A program made the translations under genes and the position numbers. Source: Paenibacillaceae bacterium (GTDB lineage: Bacteria > Bacillota > Bacilli > Paenibacillales > CANHGK01). From it: 64,000 nucleotides of DNA. The first letter of the stretch is position 1, and every line of letters begins with the position of its first letter. The stretch lies in the NCBI GenBank assembly GCA_947460235.1, contig CANHGK010000001.1:62001-126000 (forward strand), given 5' to 3'. Of this stretch, positions 50,776 through 60,519 are shown piece by piece. The notes under the pieces are model-generated. The model made no database searches. It saw only the letters and a list, made by a program, of their open reading frames with translations, and was not told the DNA's origin.

Positions 50776-51582
50776 TCATTTCACGGCAATCCGGGTACCA
50801 ATTGGCTCTCCCGCCATAATACGGCTTAACACACGCGGTACGCTTCCGTCGGCGATGACGACTTCTTCGAGCGCGCCTTGCAAACATTGCATGGCAGCAC
50901 GCACTTTCGGAATCATCCCACCATAGATTTCACCGCATGAGATCATTTCTTCGATATCTGCAAACGTCACTCGTGGAAGCACAACTTTTTCGCCATTCAC
51001 GACGCGCATGATTCCTGGGACATCGGTTATGACAACCATTTTCTCTACTTGAAGCGCCGAAGCTACCGCCCCTGCCGCTGTATCTGCATTGATATTGTAT
51101 CGTTGTCCTGCTTTACCCAGGCCAACTGGCGCGATCACAGGCATCCAGCCGTCACCAAGCGTCGTCTCAATGAGACTTGTATTTACGCGAATAACATCGC
51201 CAACAAACCCAACTTCATGCGCATTAGCCACGGGCTGAGCTTCGAGTAAATGACCGTCTACGCCTGATAATCCAAGTGAACGAACGCCTGCCGCAATTAG
51301 CAAACGTACAATTTGTTTATTGATTTGACCGGACAAAACCATCTCGACAACATCGAGCACCGCATCGCTCGTTTTGCGAAGGCCATTCACGAACTCAGTC
51401 GGAATTCCAAGCTTGTCCAGAACAGTGGAAATTGCCGGACCTCCGCCATGAACGATCACAGGCTGAATTCCGGCTTGCTGTAATTCGTATAAATCCGCAT
51501 AAAACTCATGCGGCAACGCCGCAAGCGTACTCCCGCCGCATTTCATCACGAAACGCCGCGCCTGTTGGTTCGTCACAGACAT
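50776..51582 (-). CDS. argB: Acetylglutamate kinase
   Basis: 268 residues. Phosphorylates N-acetylglutamate. KCGGSTLA near the N-terminus and VIVHGGGPAIS (about 42-52), NADTAAGAVASAL and TDVPGI are amino-acid-kinase family marks. No N-terminal extension as in arginine-inhibited hexameric enzymes is present, so strong feedback may act elsewhere. It is 15 bases after argJ. Confidence 0.95.
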   Translation of the reverse strand: MSVTNQQARRFVMKCGGSTLAALPHEFYADLYELQQAGIQPVIVHGGGPAISTVLDKLGIPTEFVNGLRKTSDAVLDVVEMVLSGQINKQIVRLLIAAGVRSLGLSGVDGHLLEAQPVANAHEVGFVGDVIRVNTSLIETTLGDGWMPVIAPVGLGKAGQRYNINADTAAGAVASALQVEKMVVITDVPGIMRVVNGEKVVLPRVTFADIEEMISCGEIYGGMIPKVRAAMQCLQGALEEVVIADGSVPRVLSRIMAGEPIGTRIAVK

Positions 51583-51597
51583 CGGTACCTTCTTTCT

Positions 51598-52833
51598 TTA
51601 CGTTCGATAAGCCGCATTAATTCTAACATAATCATAGGTCAAATCACAGCCCCAGCCTGTTGCACGGCCTTCGCCATGGTGTAAATTGACAATGATGTGA
51701 ACGGTGTCTCCTTTAAGGTATGCTTCCGCGCGATCCTCATCAAACTCAACCGGTTGCGACTGTCGAAGCACCTCAATACCACCCAAACGGATATCAACTG
51801 CATCAGTACGAACAGGGAATCCTGCACGTCCGACGGCCGCGATGATCCGACCCCAGTTTGCATCTGCACCAAACACCGCGGACTTCACGAGACTTGATCC
51901 AATGATCGTTTTGACCATGCCGCGCGCCGCTTCTTGCGTAATTGCACCTTCCACCGTACATTCGATGAGCTTCGTTGCACCTTCACCGTCACGCGCGATT
52001 GCTTTTGCCATTTGCTCGCCCACATAACGGAAACCACTCACGAAATCCACCCATGACGGATGCGCCGGTGTTAATTCTGTTTCATGATTTGCTACACCGC
52101 TCGCCATCACGATAACCATATCGTTCGTACTCGTATCACCATCAACGGTAATCATATTAAAGGTTTGATCCGTTGTTTCTTTCAGCAGTGCATGTAATGT
52201 CGCCGAACTTATTTTTGCGTCCGTCGTCATAAACCCAAGCATTGTAGCCATATTCGGATGAATCATCCCTGAGCCCTTGCAAGTCCCTGCAATATGCACC
52301 GCAACGCCATCAATCATCACACGCACACACGCTTCTTTTTTCACGAGATCCGTCGTCAAAATCGCCTGAGAAAATTGGTCACCAGAAGCCGCGGTCGCAT
52401 GAGTCGCATCAGATAATCGCGCAATCCCGCCGCGAACACGGTCCATTTTGAGCAATTCTCCGATAACACCAGTCGATGTTACTCCGGCCAGATCTTCAGA
52501 AACCCCAAACGCTTCAGCCGCAAGTTTGCGCATTTCCCGTGCATCAGCCATCCCTTGATCGCCTGTGCAAGCATTCGCATTCCCACTATTGACAAGCATC
52601 ACTTGTAATTTCCCTGTACGCGATAGGCTTTCTTCCGTCACGATCAGCGGTGCCGCTTTAAATGCATTCGTCGTATAAACACCAGCTGCCGCACATGGAT
52701 GGTCCGCCGCAATAACACCCAAATCATTACGCTGCGTTTTTTTGAGACCACAATGTAATCCAGCGGCACGAAATCCAGCCGGTGTCGTAATGTTGCCGTT
52801 TGCGATGATTTCAAAACGTTTATGTCCGGACAA
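51598..52833 (-). CDS. argJ: Bifunctional ornithine acetyltransferase/N-acetylglutamate synthase
   Basis: 411 residues. I take TTG 52833, eight bases after AGGAG; the TTG at 52839 is too close. The self-cleavage site lies in HPNMATMLGF (between Ala196 and Thr197), the Thr becoming the nucleophile. CKGSGMI precedes it. ArgJ recycles the acetyl group from acetylornithine to glutamate, so no separate argE or argA is needed, in line with their absence here. Confidence 0.95.
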   Translation of the reverse strand: MSGHKRFEIIANGNITTPAGFRAAGLHCGLKKTQRNDLGVIAADHPCAAAGVYTTNAFKAAPLIVTEESLSRTGKLQVMLVNSGNANACTGDQGMADAREMRKLAAEAFGVSEDLAGVTSTGVIGELLKMDRVRGGIARLSDATHATAASGDQFSQAILTTDLVKKEACVRVMIDGVAVHIAGTCKGSGMIHPNMATMLGFMTTDAKISSATLHALLKETTDQTFNMITVDGDTSTNDMVIVMASGVANHETELTPAHPSWVDFVSGFRYVGEQMAKAIARDGEGATKLIECTVEGAITQEAARGMVKTIIGSSLVKSAVFGADANWGRIIAAVGRAGFPVRTDAVDIRLGGIEVLRQSQPVEFDEDRAEAYLKGDTVHIIVNLHHGEGRATGWGCDLTYDYVRINAAYRT

Positions 52834-52875
52834 TGTCAACGCTCCTCAAGGTAAAATAACCTGCGTAATTTATTT

Positions 52876-53916
52876 TTATGGGTATACCGGCGCGAGTAAT
52901 AGTCCTGTTGACTCGTCCCAACCCATCATTATATTCAAGTTTTGAATCGCTTGTCCCGCCGCACCTTTGACGATATTATCGATGACTGTAATAATCGTCA
53001 GGCGTTTCGTACGTAGATCATATGAAATGCCAATATCACAAAAATTCGAACCACTAACTTCTTTCGTTGCAGGGTATACACCCGCTTCGCGGATTCGAAC
53101 AAACTTACGTCCTTTATAAAACGCACGGATTTGTTCGCGAATTTCTTCTTCTGTCACGTCAGCGATAACATTCACATAAGAAGTCGTCATAATACCGCGC
53201 GTCATCGGCACAAGATGTGTCGTGAAGGTCACAGTGATATCACGCCCAGCAAGAACACTAAGTCCCTGCTCGATTTCCGGTATATGTTGGTGTTTATTTA
53301 CTTTATATGCCTTAAAATTCTCATTCGTTTCAGAGTAATGCACCATCATATTTAATCCGCGACCCGCGCCGGACACGCCGGATTTCGCATCGATTATAAT
53401 TGAATTCAAATCAATCCAACCCGTTCGAAGTAATGGCATAAACGACAATTGTGCTGCCGTCGCATAGCAACCCGGATTGGTAATAAACGTTGCTTTGGCG
53501 ATGTCTTTCTCAAAAATCTCGGAAAGTCCATACACCGCTTGCTTTTGAATATCTTCAGGCGGAGCGGCATGTTTATACCACTTCTCATATACCTCAGGAT
53601 TCTTTAAGCGAAAATCTCCGGATAGATCGATGACCTTAAGGCCTGCATCAAGCAACTGCGGAACAAGCGTTGAACTGACCCCAGAAGGAGTTGCAGTAAA
53701 TACAACATCGACTTTTTCAGCTAATTGCGCCGGAATAATTTCTTCCAAGCGACCTGTATAAATGCCCTGCAAATGAGGGTAACTTTCACTAAGTAATCCA
53801 CCCGCTTGAGATGAAGATAATACCGCTTCAATCGTTACGTTCGGATGTTGTAATAAAAAGCGGATCAATTCCACGCCGCCATATCCAGTTGAGCCGACAA
53901 CCGCTGCTTTTACCAT
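52876..53916 (-). CDS. argC: N-acetyl-gamma-glutamyl-phosphate reductase
   Basis: 346 residues from ATG 53916, eight bases after GGAGG. NADP-dependent. GSTGYGGVELIR is the Rossmann motif; the active-site Cys lies in FITNPGCYATAAQLS; HQHIPEIEQ is further on. It is the first arg gene. The space to the yitT stop is only about 70 bases, with a possible TATACT -10 but no convincing ArgR box, so regulation is open. Confidence 0.95.
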   Translation of the reverse strand: MVKAAVVGSTGYGGVELIRFLLQHPNVTIEAVLSSSQAGGLLSESYPHLQGIYTGRLEEIIPAQLAEKVDVVFTATPSGVSSTLVPQLLDAGLKVIDLSGDFRLKNPEVYEKWYKHAAPPEDIQKQAVYGLSEIFEKDIAKATFITNPGCYATAAQLSFMPLLRTGWIDLNSIIIDAKSGVSGAGRGLNMMVHYSETNENFKAYKVNKHQHIPEIEQGLSVLAGRDITVTFTTHLVPMTRGIMTTSYVNVIADVTEEEIREQIRAFYKGRKFVRIREAGVYPATKEVSGSNFCDIGISYDLRTKRLTIITVIDNIVKGAAGQAIQNLNIMMGWDESTGLLLAPVYP

Positions 53917-53989
53917 CAAAATCGCCTCCAAAAAAACCTAAAAACACCGCATAAGTATATCTGATTTTACCCGACGATTCAAGAAAACC

Positions 53990-54889
53990 TCACTTCGCGG
54001 CATGCGGCTGAAACCCTTCGCCAATCACTTCACTCGCCGGACAAACCGTCATAAACGCATGGGGATCAATGTCACGGACAAGCGCACGTAGCAAAGACAC
54101 TTCATTCTGACTAATTACAACCCAGAGCAACTCACGTTGTTCGCCTGAAAATCCTCCGGTCCCCGTCCATAGCGTAACCCCTCGATCGAGTTCATTCAAA
54201 ATTTTATCGCGAATCGCGTGTGGATGCGCGGAAATGATAATTGCTGCCTTTGAATTTGAAATCCCCGTTTGTAGCAAATCGATCGTGCGCGACGTAATGA
54301 TTAATCCGAGTAAAGCATACAAGGCCTTTTCCGGAGAAAAAACAATGCCCGCCGAAATGATTACGAGTCCGTCGAGAAACAAAATTAACCCACCAACCGG
54401 AAATCCCACAAATCGGTGCATTAATTGCGCCGCCAAATCCGTACCACCCGTCGACCCGCGACCCCATAGCACCAAACCAATACCAAGTCCGATTCCTAGC
54501 CCGCCATAAATAGCAGCAAGCAATGGATTTTGCGTCCATGCCCCCAGTTGAGAGGTGACCAAAACAAATGTCGGAAACAAGAATGTTCCGAGAATCGTCT
54601 TAAATCCGAAACGACCACCGAGCACAATAAACCCAAGCAAAAATAATACAATGTTGCTTCCCCACTGTGTAATTGCAGGTGCAATCCCAAATGCATGGTC
54701 AATCACAACGGACAACCCCACGACACCACCGGAAGCTACCTGATTCGGTCGTAACAAGACATTAAAACTGATCGCAATAATAAATGTTCCGAGAATGATC
54801 CATAACAAATCTAACAAATGCCTCATCCATGGTGATTGCATTCGTCGCGTCCCTTGCGGACCACGTAACCAACGTTTTCGATATCGCAT
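53990..54889 (-). CDS. YitT-family membrane protein with DUF2179 domain
   Basis: 299 residues from ATG 54889 (or GTG 54892) after GAGG. Basic N-terminus, about five membrane helices (about 25-210) with LLRPNQVASGGVVGLS and WGRGSTGGTDLAAQL, then a cytosolic DUF2179 domain (about 215-295: RGVTLWTGTGGFSGEQREL). YitT proteins are thought to be transporters, substrate not settled. It lies between prfB and argC on the same strand after a terminator, and may share transcripts with the arg genes. Confidence 0.9.
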   Translation of the reverse strand: MRYRKRWLRGPQGTRRMQSPWMRHLLDLLWIILGTFIIAISFNVLLRPNQVASGGVVGLSVVIDHAFGIAPAITQWGSNIVLFLLGFIVLGGRFGFKTILGTFLFPTFVLVTSQLGAWTQNPLLAAIYGGLGIGLGIGLVLWGRGSTGGTDLAAQLMHRFVGFPVGGLILFLDGLVIISAGIVFSPEKALYALLGLIITSRTIDLLQTGISNSKAAIIISAHPHAIRDKILNELDRGVTLWTGTGGFSGEQRELLWVVISQNEVSLLRALVRDIDPHAFMTVCPASEVIGEGFQPHAAK

Positions 54890-54937
54890 CACGATTGCCT
54901 CACTTTCTCTACTTTACGTTTTCGACGAAAAGATAAA

Positions 54938-54976
54938 AAAACCTACAGCCCACTGCAAAAAGCAGGCTGTAGGTAA
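54938..54976 (-). terminator. Terminator of prfB
   Basis: CCTACAGCC (54942-54950) pairs with GGCTGTAGG (54965-54973). On the minus strand it is followed by seven T residues. Confidence 0.88.
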
Positions 54977-55000
54977 GATGCTCCATCTTACATCAATTCA

Positions 55001-56132
55001 TCACACATCATCATCGGAACCGTCAACATTTGCGAATATTTTCGTGCGCAAGTACGCATCGACAAATGGATTTAGTTCTCCGTCCATTACCGCATTGACA
55101 TTACCGGTTTCGCAGAGCGTGCGGTGGTCTTTCACCATCGTGTATGGACAGAACACATAGGATCGAATTTGGCTTCCCCACGCATTTACGCTCAGGTCAC
55201 CTTTAATTGCGGCCAATTGTTCCTTTTGTTCTTGTAATTTTCTTTCAAATAATTTTGAGCGAAGCATTTTCATTGCACGCTCACGGTTTTTGATCTGTGA
55301 ACGTTCGGTTTGGCAACTGACGACAACGCCAGTTGGCATGTGCGTGATCCGCACCGCGGAATCCGTCGTATTAATGTGCTGGCCGCCCGCTCCGCTAGAT
55401 CGAAACGTATCTACTTTCAAGTCGTCCGAGCGAATTTCCACTTCAACATCATCATCGATTTGAGGCATAATTTCGCAAGATGCGAACGATGTGTGGCGGC
55501 GACCGGACGAGTCAAATGGGGAAATACGCACGAGTCGATGCACACCTTTTTCAGAACGCAAAAATCCATACGCATTCAATCCTTTGATCGAGAGCGTCAC
55601 AGATTTCACACCCGCTTCGTCACCCGACAAATAATCAAGGATTTCGACTTTGAATCCACGTTTCTCTGCCCAACGCGTGTACATGCGCAGTAACATTTGT
55701 GCCCAATCTTGCGACTCCGTCCCGCCCGCACCCGGATGCAACTCAAGAATTGCATCCGATTGGTCGTACTCTTCGTTTAAGAGCAACGTCAATTCAAACT
55801 CGTTAAAAACGTTGATCAATCCCGCGGATTGCTCGATCGCATCTGCAGCGATGTTCTCGTCATTTTCTTCCTCAGCGAGTTCCATCCACGTACTGATGTC
55901 TTCGTATTGGCTCACGAGTTCTTGAAAATGAACGACAACGTTTTTGGTTTTGTTCATTTCAGCAACCAATTTTTGCGCTTCGCGCGGCGAATCCCAAAAG
56001 TTCGGCATGCTCATTTTTTCTTCGTATAACGAAATTTTTTCTAACTTCTCGTCGAGGTCAAAGTGACCCCCTAATTTGAGCAATGCGGGTACCAAGATCC
56101 CGCCATCGCGATTTTACATCTACATCAAACAA
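55001..56132 (-). CDS. prfB: Peptide chain release factor 2 (programmed +1 frameshift)
   Basis: 376 residues after frameshifting. Ends translation at UGA and UAA. The gene starts at TTG 56132, six bases after GAGGTGA, with [20 protein letters not shown] then RGSL and UGA (56060-56058); the main frame continues [20 protein letters not shown]. The GGQ loop is [14 protein letters not shown]. The known UGA/UAA recognition region ([15 protein letters not shown]) is present. A start at GTG 56095 in the main frame would miss the real N-terminus. It lies 22 bases after secA, the usual Bacilli order. Confidence 0.93.
56057..56072 (-). promoter_or_regulatory. prfB +1 programmed frameshift site
   Basis: On the minus strand AGGGGG-TCA-CTT-TGA-C: an internal Shine-Dalgarno-like AGGGGG (56072-56067) three bases before the slip codon CTT and the UGA stop. 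Low RF2 lets the ribosome slip forward by one, giving autoregulation as in E. coli and Bacillus. Confidence 0.95.
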
Positions 56133-56154
56133 AGCAGTTCACCTCAAATTGTAA

Positions 56155-58671
56155 TTACACTTTAACTACTGCGCCGCAGCAATTCTTAAACTTCTTTCCG
56201 CTACCGCACGTACACGGATCGTTACGACCAACTTTCGAGTCATTCGCACGTTTTGGTTGGTTCACTGGAATATCAGGACTATTCGTATGGATTTCGCCTT
56301 CAATGACCGCTTGACGCTCAAGATTTTGTTCAACTTCTGATTTCATCGTATACAACGTAACTTCTTCTTGAATATGCGAAATCATTTCGTTAAACATTTC
56401 ATAACCTTCAAACTGGTATTCGCGAAGCGGATCGGTACCTCCGTAAGCACGAAGATGAATCCCTTGACGCAAATGATCCATCGCATCGATATGATCCATC
56501 CATTTGCTATCCACCGCACGAAGCACGATAACTTTTTGGAATTCAAGTAACAATTCCGGTCCGACTAACGCACAACGTTGTGCATATAGTTCGAGTACTT
56601 TTTCATGTAACCATTCTTCGATTTCATCGCTTTCTTTGCGTTGAAAATTCTTTGCACTGACTGGTTCATTAAAGAATGTATGATTCAAATACTCCGCTAA
56701 TGTTTCCAAGTCCCAATCTTCCGGCACATCACTCGGTGGACAGTGCGTTTCCACTGCTTTTTTGACGCTTGGTTCAACCATATTCCAAACGATATCCCGC
56801 AAATCAGTCGCTTCTAAAATATCTTTACGCTGTTTATAAACAATGGTCCGTTGTTGATTCATCACATCGTCATATTGAAGGACGACTTTCCGCATATCAA
56901 AGTTGGAACCTTCGGCACGTTTCTGTGCCGTTTCAATCGCACGGGTGATCATCCGGCTTTCGATCGGTTGATCTTCTTCCAATCCAAGACGGTCCATAAT
57001 GCCCATGATGTTCTCCGAGCCAAGGCGGCGCATCAAATCATCTTCGAGCGACAAATAAAACTGCGTAAAACCTGGGTCACCTTGACGACCAGAACGTCCA
57101 CGTAACTGATTATCAATTCGTCGGCTATCGTGACGTTCGGTACCCAAAATGCACAGACCGCCTAAATCCGAGACGCCAGCGCCTAATTGAATATCTGTAC
57201 CGCGACCCGCCATGTTCGTTGCAATGGTTACCGCTCCCCATTGGCCTGCGAGGGATACAATTTCAGCTTCGCGAGCATGCTGTTTTGCATTCAATACTTC
57301 ATGTTTAACGCCGCGGCGGCGAAGCATCTCTGAAATCAACTCGGAGTTTTCGATCGAAACCGTACCCACCAACACCGGTTGACCCAATTTGTGACGCTCA
57401 ATAATTTCAGAAACTACCGCATTAAATTTACCGCGAATATTCTTATAGACGACATCTGGTTTATCTGTTCGAACGTTCGGTCGATTCGTAGGTACAACAA
57501 CGACTTCAAGCCCGTAAATTTTCTTGAACTCTTCTTCTTCCGTTTTGGCTGTACCGGTCATCCCTGACAACTTACGATACATCCGGAAATAGTTCTGGAA
57601 TGTAATCGTTGCAAGTGTCATGCTCTCGTTTTGAACTTTCAAGCCTTCTTTTGCTTCGATCGATTGGTGCAAACCATCACTATATCGGCGACCGACCATC
57701 AAACGACCGGTAAATTCATCGACAATGATAATTTCACCATCTTGAACGACATAGTCTACGTCGCGTTTCATCATCGTATTCGCGCGCAACGCGTTCGAAA
57801 TATGATGGTTCAATTGCACATGATGATGATCATATAAATTATCGATTTTGAACGAACGTTCTGCTTTCTCTACGCCAGCTTCCGTTAATGAAACTGCGTT
57901 CATCTTCAAATCGATCACGTAATGTTCGTTATCAACCAAATGCGTCACAAACTTCGCTGCTGCATAATACCAATCGGTTGATTTCTGTGCTTGACCCGAA
58001 ATGATGAGTGGTGTTCTCGCCTCATCGACCAAAATCGAGTCGACCTCATCGATGATTGCAAAGTTAAGTGGTTTCTGAACCATCTCTTCTTTGTATAGAA
58101 CCATGTTGTCGCGCAAATAATCGAAACCAAACTCATTGTTCGTTCCGTAGGTAATATCACATGCATACGCCGCTTGCTTCTCATCATGCGTCATCATCGA
58201 CAAGTTCAATCCAACCGTCAACCCAAGGAAGTTATACAACTCGCCCATGATTTGACTGTCACGTGTTGCCAAATAATCGTTGACCGTTACGACATGAACA
58301 CCTTTACCTTGAAGCGCATTCAAATACGTCGCAAGCGTGGCAACAAGTGTTTTCCCTTCGCCGGTTTTCATCTCAGCAATTTTGCCGTCGTGAAGAACCA
58401 TCCCCCCGATTAACTGCACATCGAAATGACGCATTTTGAGAACCCGAGTAGATGCTTCGCGAACGACCGCAAATGCTTCTGGCAAAATGTCATCTAGTGT
58501 TGCTCCGCGTTCCAAGCGCGTACGGAAATCAGATGATTTCTCTTTCAATTGTTCGTCAGACAAAATCGCAACCGAAGGTTCAAGTGCGTTAATATCCTCA
58601 ACGACACGCATGTATCGTTTAATTTCTCGTTCATTTCCATCGCCAAAAATTTTCTTTAAGAGCCCGATCAT
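56155..58671 (-). CDS. secA: Preprotein translocase ATPase SecA
   Basis: 838 residues. Motor of the Sec export system. Walker [33 protein letters not shown] (Walker B), the second nucleotide domain with [14 protein letters not shown] and [11 protein letters not shown], and a C-terminal zinc motif [18 protein letters not shown]. All are as in the family. AGAGGGG precedes ATG 58671. The many signal-peptide and lipoprotein genes of the window depend on it. Confidence 0.98.
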   Translation of the reverse strand: MIGLLKKIFGDGNEREIKRYMRVVEDINALEPSVAILSDEQLKEKSSDFRTRLERGATLDDILPEAFAVVREASTRVLKMRHFDVQLIGGMVLHDGKIAEMKTGEGKTLVATLATYLNALQGKGVHVVTVNDYLATRDSQIMGELYNFLGLTVGLNLSMMTHDEKQAAYACDITYGTNNEFGFDYLRDNMVLYKEEMVQKPLNFAIIDEVDSILVDEARTPLIISGQAQKSTDWYYAAAKFVTHLVDNEHYVIDLKMNAVSLTEAGVEKAERSFKIDNLYDHHHVQLNHHISNALRANTMMKRDVDYVVQDGEIIIVDEFTGRLMVGRRYSDGLHQSIEAKEGLKVQNESMTLATITFQNYFRMYRKLSGMTGTAKTEEEEFKKIYGLEVVVVPTNRPNVRTDKPDVVYKNIRGKFNAVVSEIIERHKLGQPVLVGTVSIENSELISEMLRRRGVKHEVLNAKQHAREAEIVSLAGQWGAVTIATNMAGRGTDIQLGAGVSDLGGLCILGTERHDSRRIDNQLRGRSGRQGDPGFTQFYLSLEDDLMRRLGSENIMGIMDRLGLEEDQPIESRMITRAIETAQKRAEGSNFDMRKVVLQYDDVMNQQRTIVYKQRKDILEATDLRDIVWNMVEPSVKKAVETHCPPSDVPEDWDLETLAEYLNHTFFNEPVSAKNFQRKESDEIEEWLHEKVLELYAQRCALVGPELLLEFQKVIVLRAVDSKWMDHIDAMDHLRQGIHLRAYGGTDPLREYQFEGYEMFNEMISHIQEEVTLYTMKSEVEQNLERQAVIEGEIHTNSPDIPVNQPKRANDSKVGRNDPCTCGSGKKFKNCCGAVVKV

Positions 58672-58716
58672 TACGGTACCCCTCTCAATAGACAGTTTGA
58701 AAACATTTTACCAATT

Positions 58717-60288
58717 TCATTCTATAGTAGCAACTGAAAGCAACGATTCCCATTGTCTACGCAAATCCGCATCCGGCTCCGCATCAAGGGCAGACATCAA
58801 AAGCGGTTTCAGCGGTTCAAACCAAACGTCGCGCGGCCACGACTCAAGCACGCTTTGTACCATAGCTCGATTGCTCACCACCGGACTATGCGCTCCAGCG
58901 ACAAGTAACTTCATGCCGATGCCAGGCATTTTAGTAAGTTCACGAAGCAACACATTTAGCGTATGATGCGGCTGGTAAGCCTCGCCGAACCCAAGCTCAA
59001 CGCCCGCTCCCGTAGCAATTTTTTTAAGTGGTAATTTTTGTTCGGCAAACGAAATCAGATGTCTTAATCTCGCTTCATCCGCAAAAGCAGTCATCTGAAC
59101 ATAAAGTCCATCATTTTGCGGTTGATTCTGAATCGCTGCCCAACCTGCAGGCCACATATCAATACCTAACGCCTTGCCCGCTTTCATCTGACAATACGTG
59201 AGTACACGATTCGATGGATCAAGCGGCTGCTGGATCATCTCCACCCATTTGCCTTGTCGCATTATGATGTTCGACAATTGAATCCCGCTTTGACGTATCT
59301 CATGAGACCAACCACATGAACCATTAAATCGGCGGATCCATTCACTTTCATCTTCTCCTTGCAAAAACTGAAAAATGACACGCACAATATCAAAATCCGC
59401 GAGCGTCTGCGCAAGAACGGATGCATGTGTCAAATAACGTGCTACCGCCTCAGCCGCAAATTCGTAATCATCAATACCTTTAGACGGACCACCATTAATA
59501 AGTGCTTCAAGAATTAAGCCAATACCGCTATATAGTTCGGTGCTGATCGATTCCGCCCGAAGCGTTCCGACCAAATCACCCTTCACAGCACATGTATAGG
59601 CCAAATATTCGTTCATAATTTGATTTTTGCAACCATAAGATAGTAACCATTGCTTCATTTCAACATTCTGGGGCTCAAAACGTTCTACAACTTGTATTTT
59701 GCCCCAACCATGAACTTTTTTAGCCAATTCGAACAACAAATCATTCGCGTCCTTCTGACTATTCCGAATGGATACGACCGCAAACAGCGTAAACTCTTCA
59801 TGCGCCCCGAATTCCATCATTAGATCACGTTGTTCCTCAATCCCGAACATCCCAATCATCGCCAGACCAAACTTTACGACATTTCGATGTGCACCTTTTG
59901 TCGCACACCACAATGCTTCTTCATAAAAACGTTCCCCATCAACGTATTCAAGTCTCGAAAGCGCCTTGATGAGCTCATCGATAATGCTTAATAAATCACA
60001 CCTTACAATTTCTATGTATGTTTCACGACGCGTGCGATCGTTCGGTTGATTCAGTTGCATCTCCCATTTTTTCGCGATACTCATCGCCGTCAGCACTTGA
60101 TCTCCGACATTTTCCATATGATGACCAAGCACGCCATCGAGCGCACCTGGAGCCCAGCGAAGTCCACTTTCTTCATCCTGTACGTCCGACTCATCTGGCA
60201 ATGGATCACCTGGATGACTGCGAATCCATTCCAAAATCGATGGTCTACCCGACCACGGAAATAATTCGGTTGTTTTTCCGAATTTCAT
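58717..60288 (-). CDS. Large conserved protein of unknown function
   Basis: 523 residues from ATG 60288 (MKFGKTTELFPW) after GAGAGGGGTT; a longer frame to 60324 has no ribosome site. No signal peptide or membrane helix. An N-terminal block ELFPWSGRPSILEWIRSHPG and SGLRWAPGALDGVLGHHM is followed by alpha-helical repeats (about 60-520), HEAT-like in feel, ending in EPLKPLLMSALDAEPDADLR. I recall similar proteins in Bacillales annotated only as hypothetical. It lies upstream of secA on the same strand, with a 45-base gap. No catalytic motif is seen. Confidence 0.65.
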   Translation of the reverse strand: MKFGKTTELFPWSGRPSILEWIRSHPGDPLPDESDVQDEESGLRWAPGALDGVLGHHMENVGDQVLTAMSIAKKWEMQLNQPNDRTRRETYIEIVRCDLLSIIDELIKALSRLEYVDGERFYEEALWCATKGAHRNVVKFGLAMIGMFGIEEQRDLMMEFGAHEEFTLFAVVSIRNSQKDANDLLFELAKKVHGWGKIQVVERFEPQNVEMKQWLLSYGCKNQIMNEYLAYTCAVKGDLVGTLRAESISTELYSGIGLILEALINGGPSKGIDDYEFAAEAVARYLTHASVLAQTLADFDIVRVIFQFLQGEDESEWIRRFNGSCGWSHEIRQSGIQLSNIIMRQGKWVEMIQQPLDPSNRVLTYCQMKAGKALGIDMWPAGWAAIQNQPQNDGLYVQMTAFADEARLRHLISFAEQKLPLKKIATGAGVELGFGEAYQPHHTLNVLLRELTKMPGIGMKLLVAGAHSPVVSNRAMVQSVLESWPRDVWFEPLKPLLMSALDAEPDADLRRQWESLLSVATIE

Positions 60289-60399
60289 TGCAAAAATAAC
60301 CCCTCTCCATATACAACTTACCAATGTTGTCTATTATACCAATTTCACAAGCAGATTGACCGATTCCTTAAAAATTTTAGAAAAATTTAAGAAAAGAAA

Positions 60400-60482
60400 A
60401 ACCTGCCCATGTTCAACCATCCCCAAAAACTTTTTTACGAATCGTAAAGTTAAGTTCATTGGATTTGATTATAGGGCAGGTC
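60400..60482 (-). terminator. Terminator of the Pro/Ser/Gly-rich surface protein gene
   Basis: ACCTGCCC (60401-60408) pairs with GGGCAGGT (60474-60481), followed on the minus strand by TTTTTCTTTTC. The loop is long (about 65 bases), which lowers certainty. Confidence 0.5.
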
Positions 60483-60519
60483 GATTATTTTATGATTACT
60501 GATTTAAGCGAGTAATCTA

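Noticed and set aside
53917-53989. ArgR/AhrC box before argC
   Set aside because: Only loosely AT-rich sequence; I could not fit the expected paired half-sites.
55001-56095. prfB as a frameshifted pseudogene
   Set aside because: The AGGGGG...CTT-TGA-C site is the well-known programmed frameshift, not damage.
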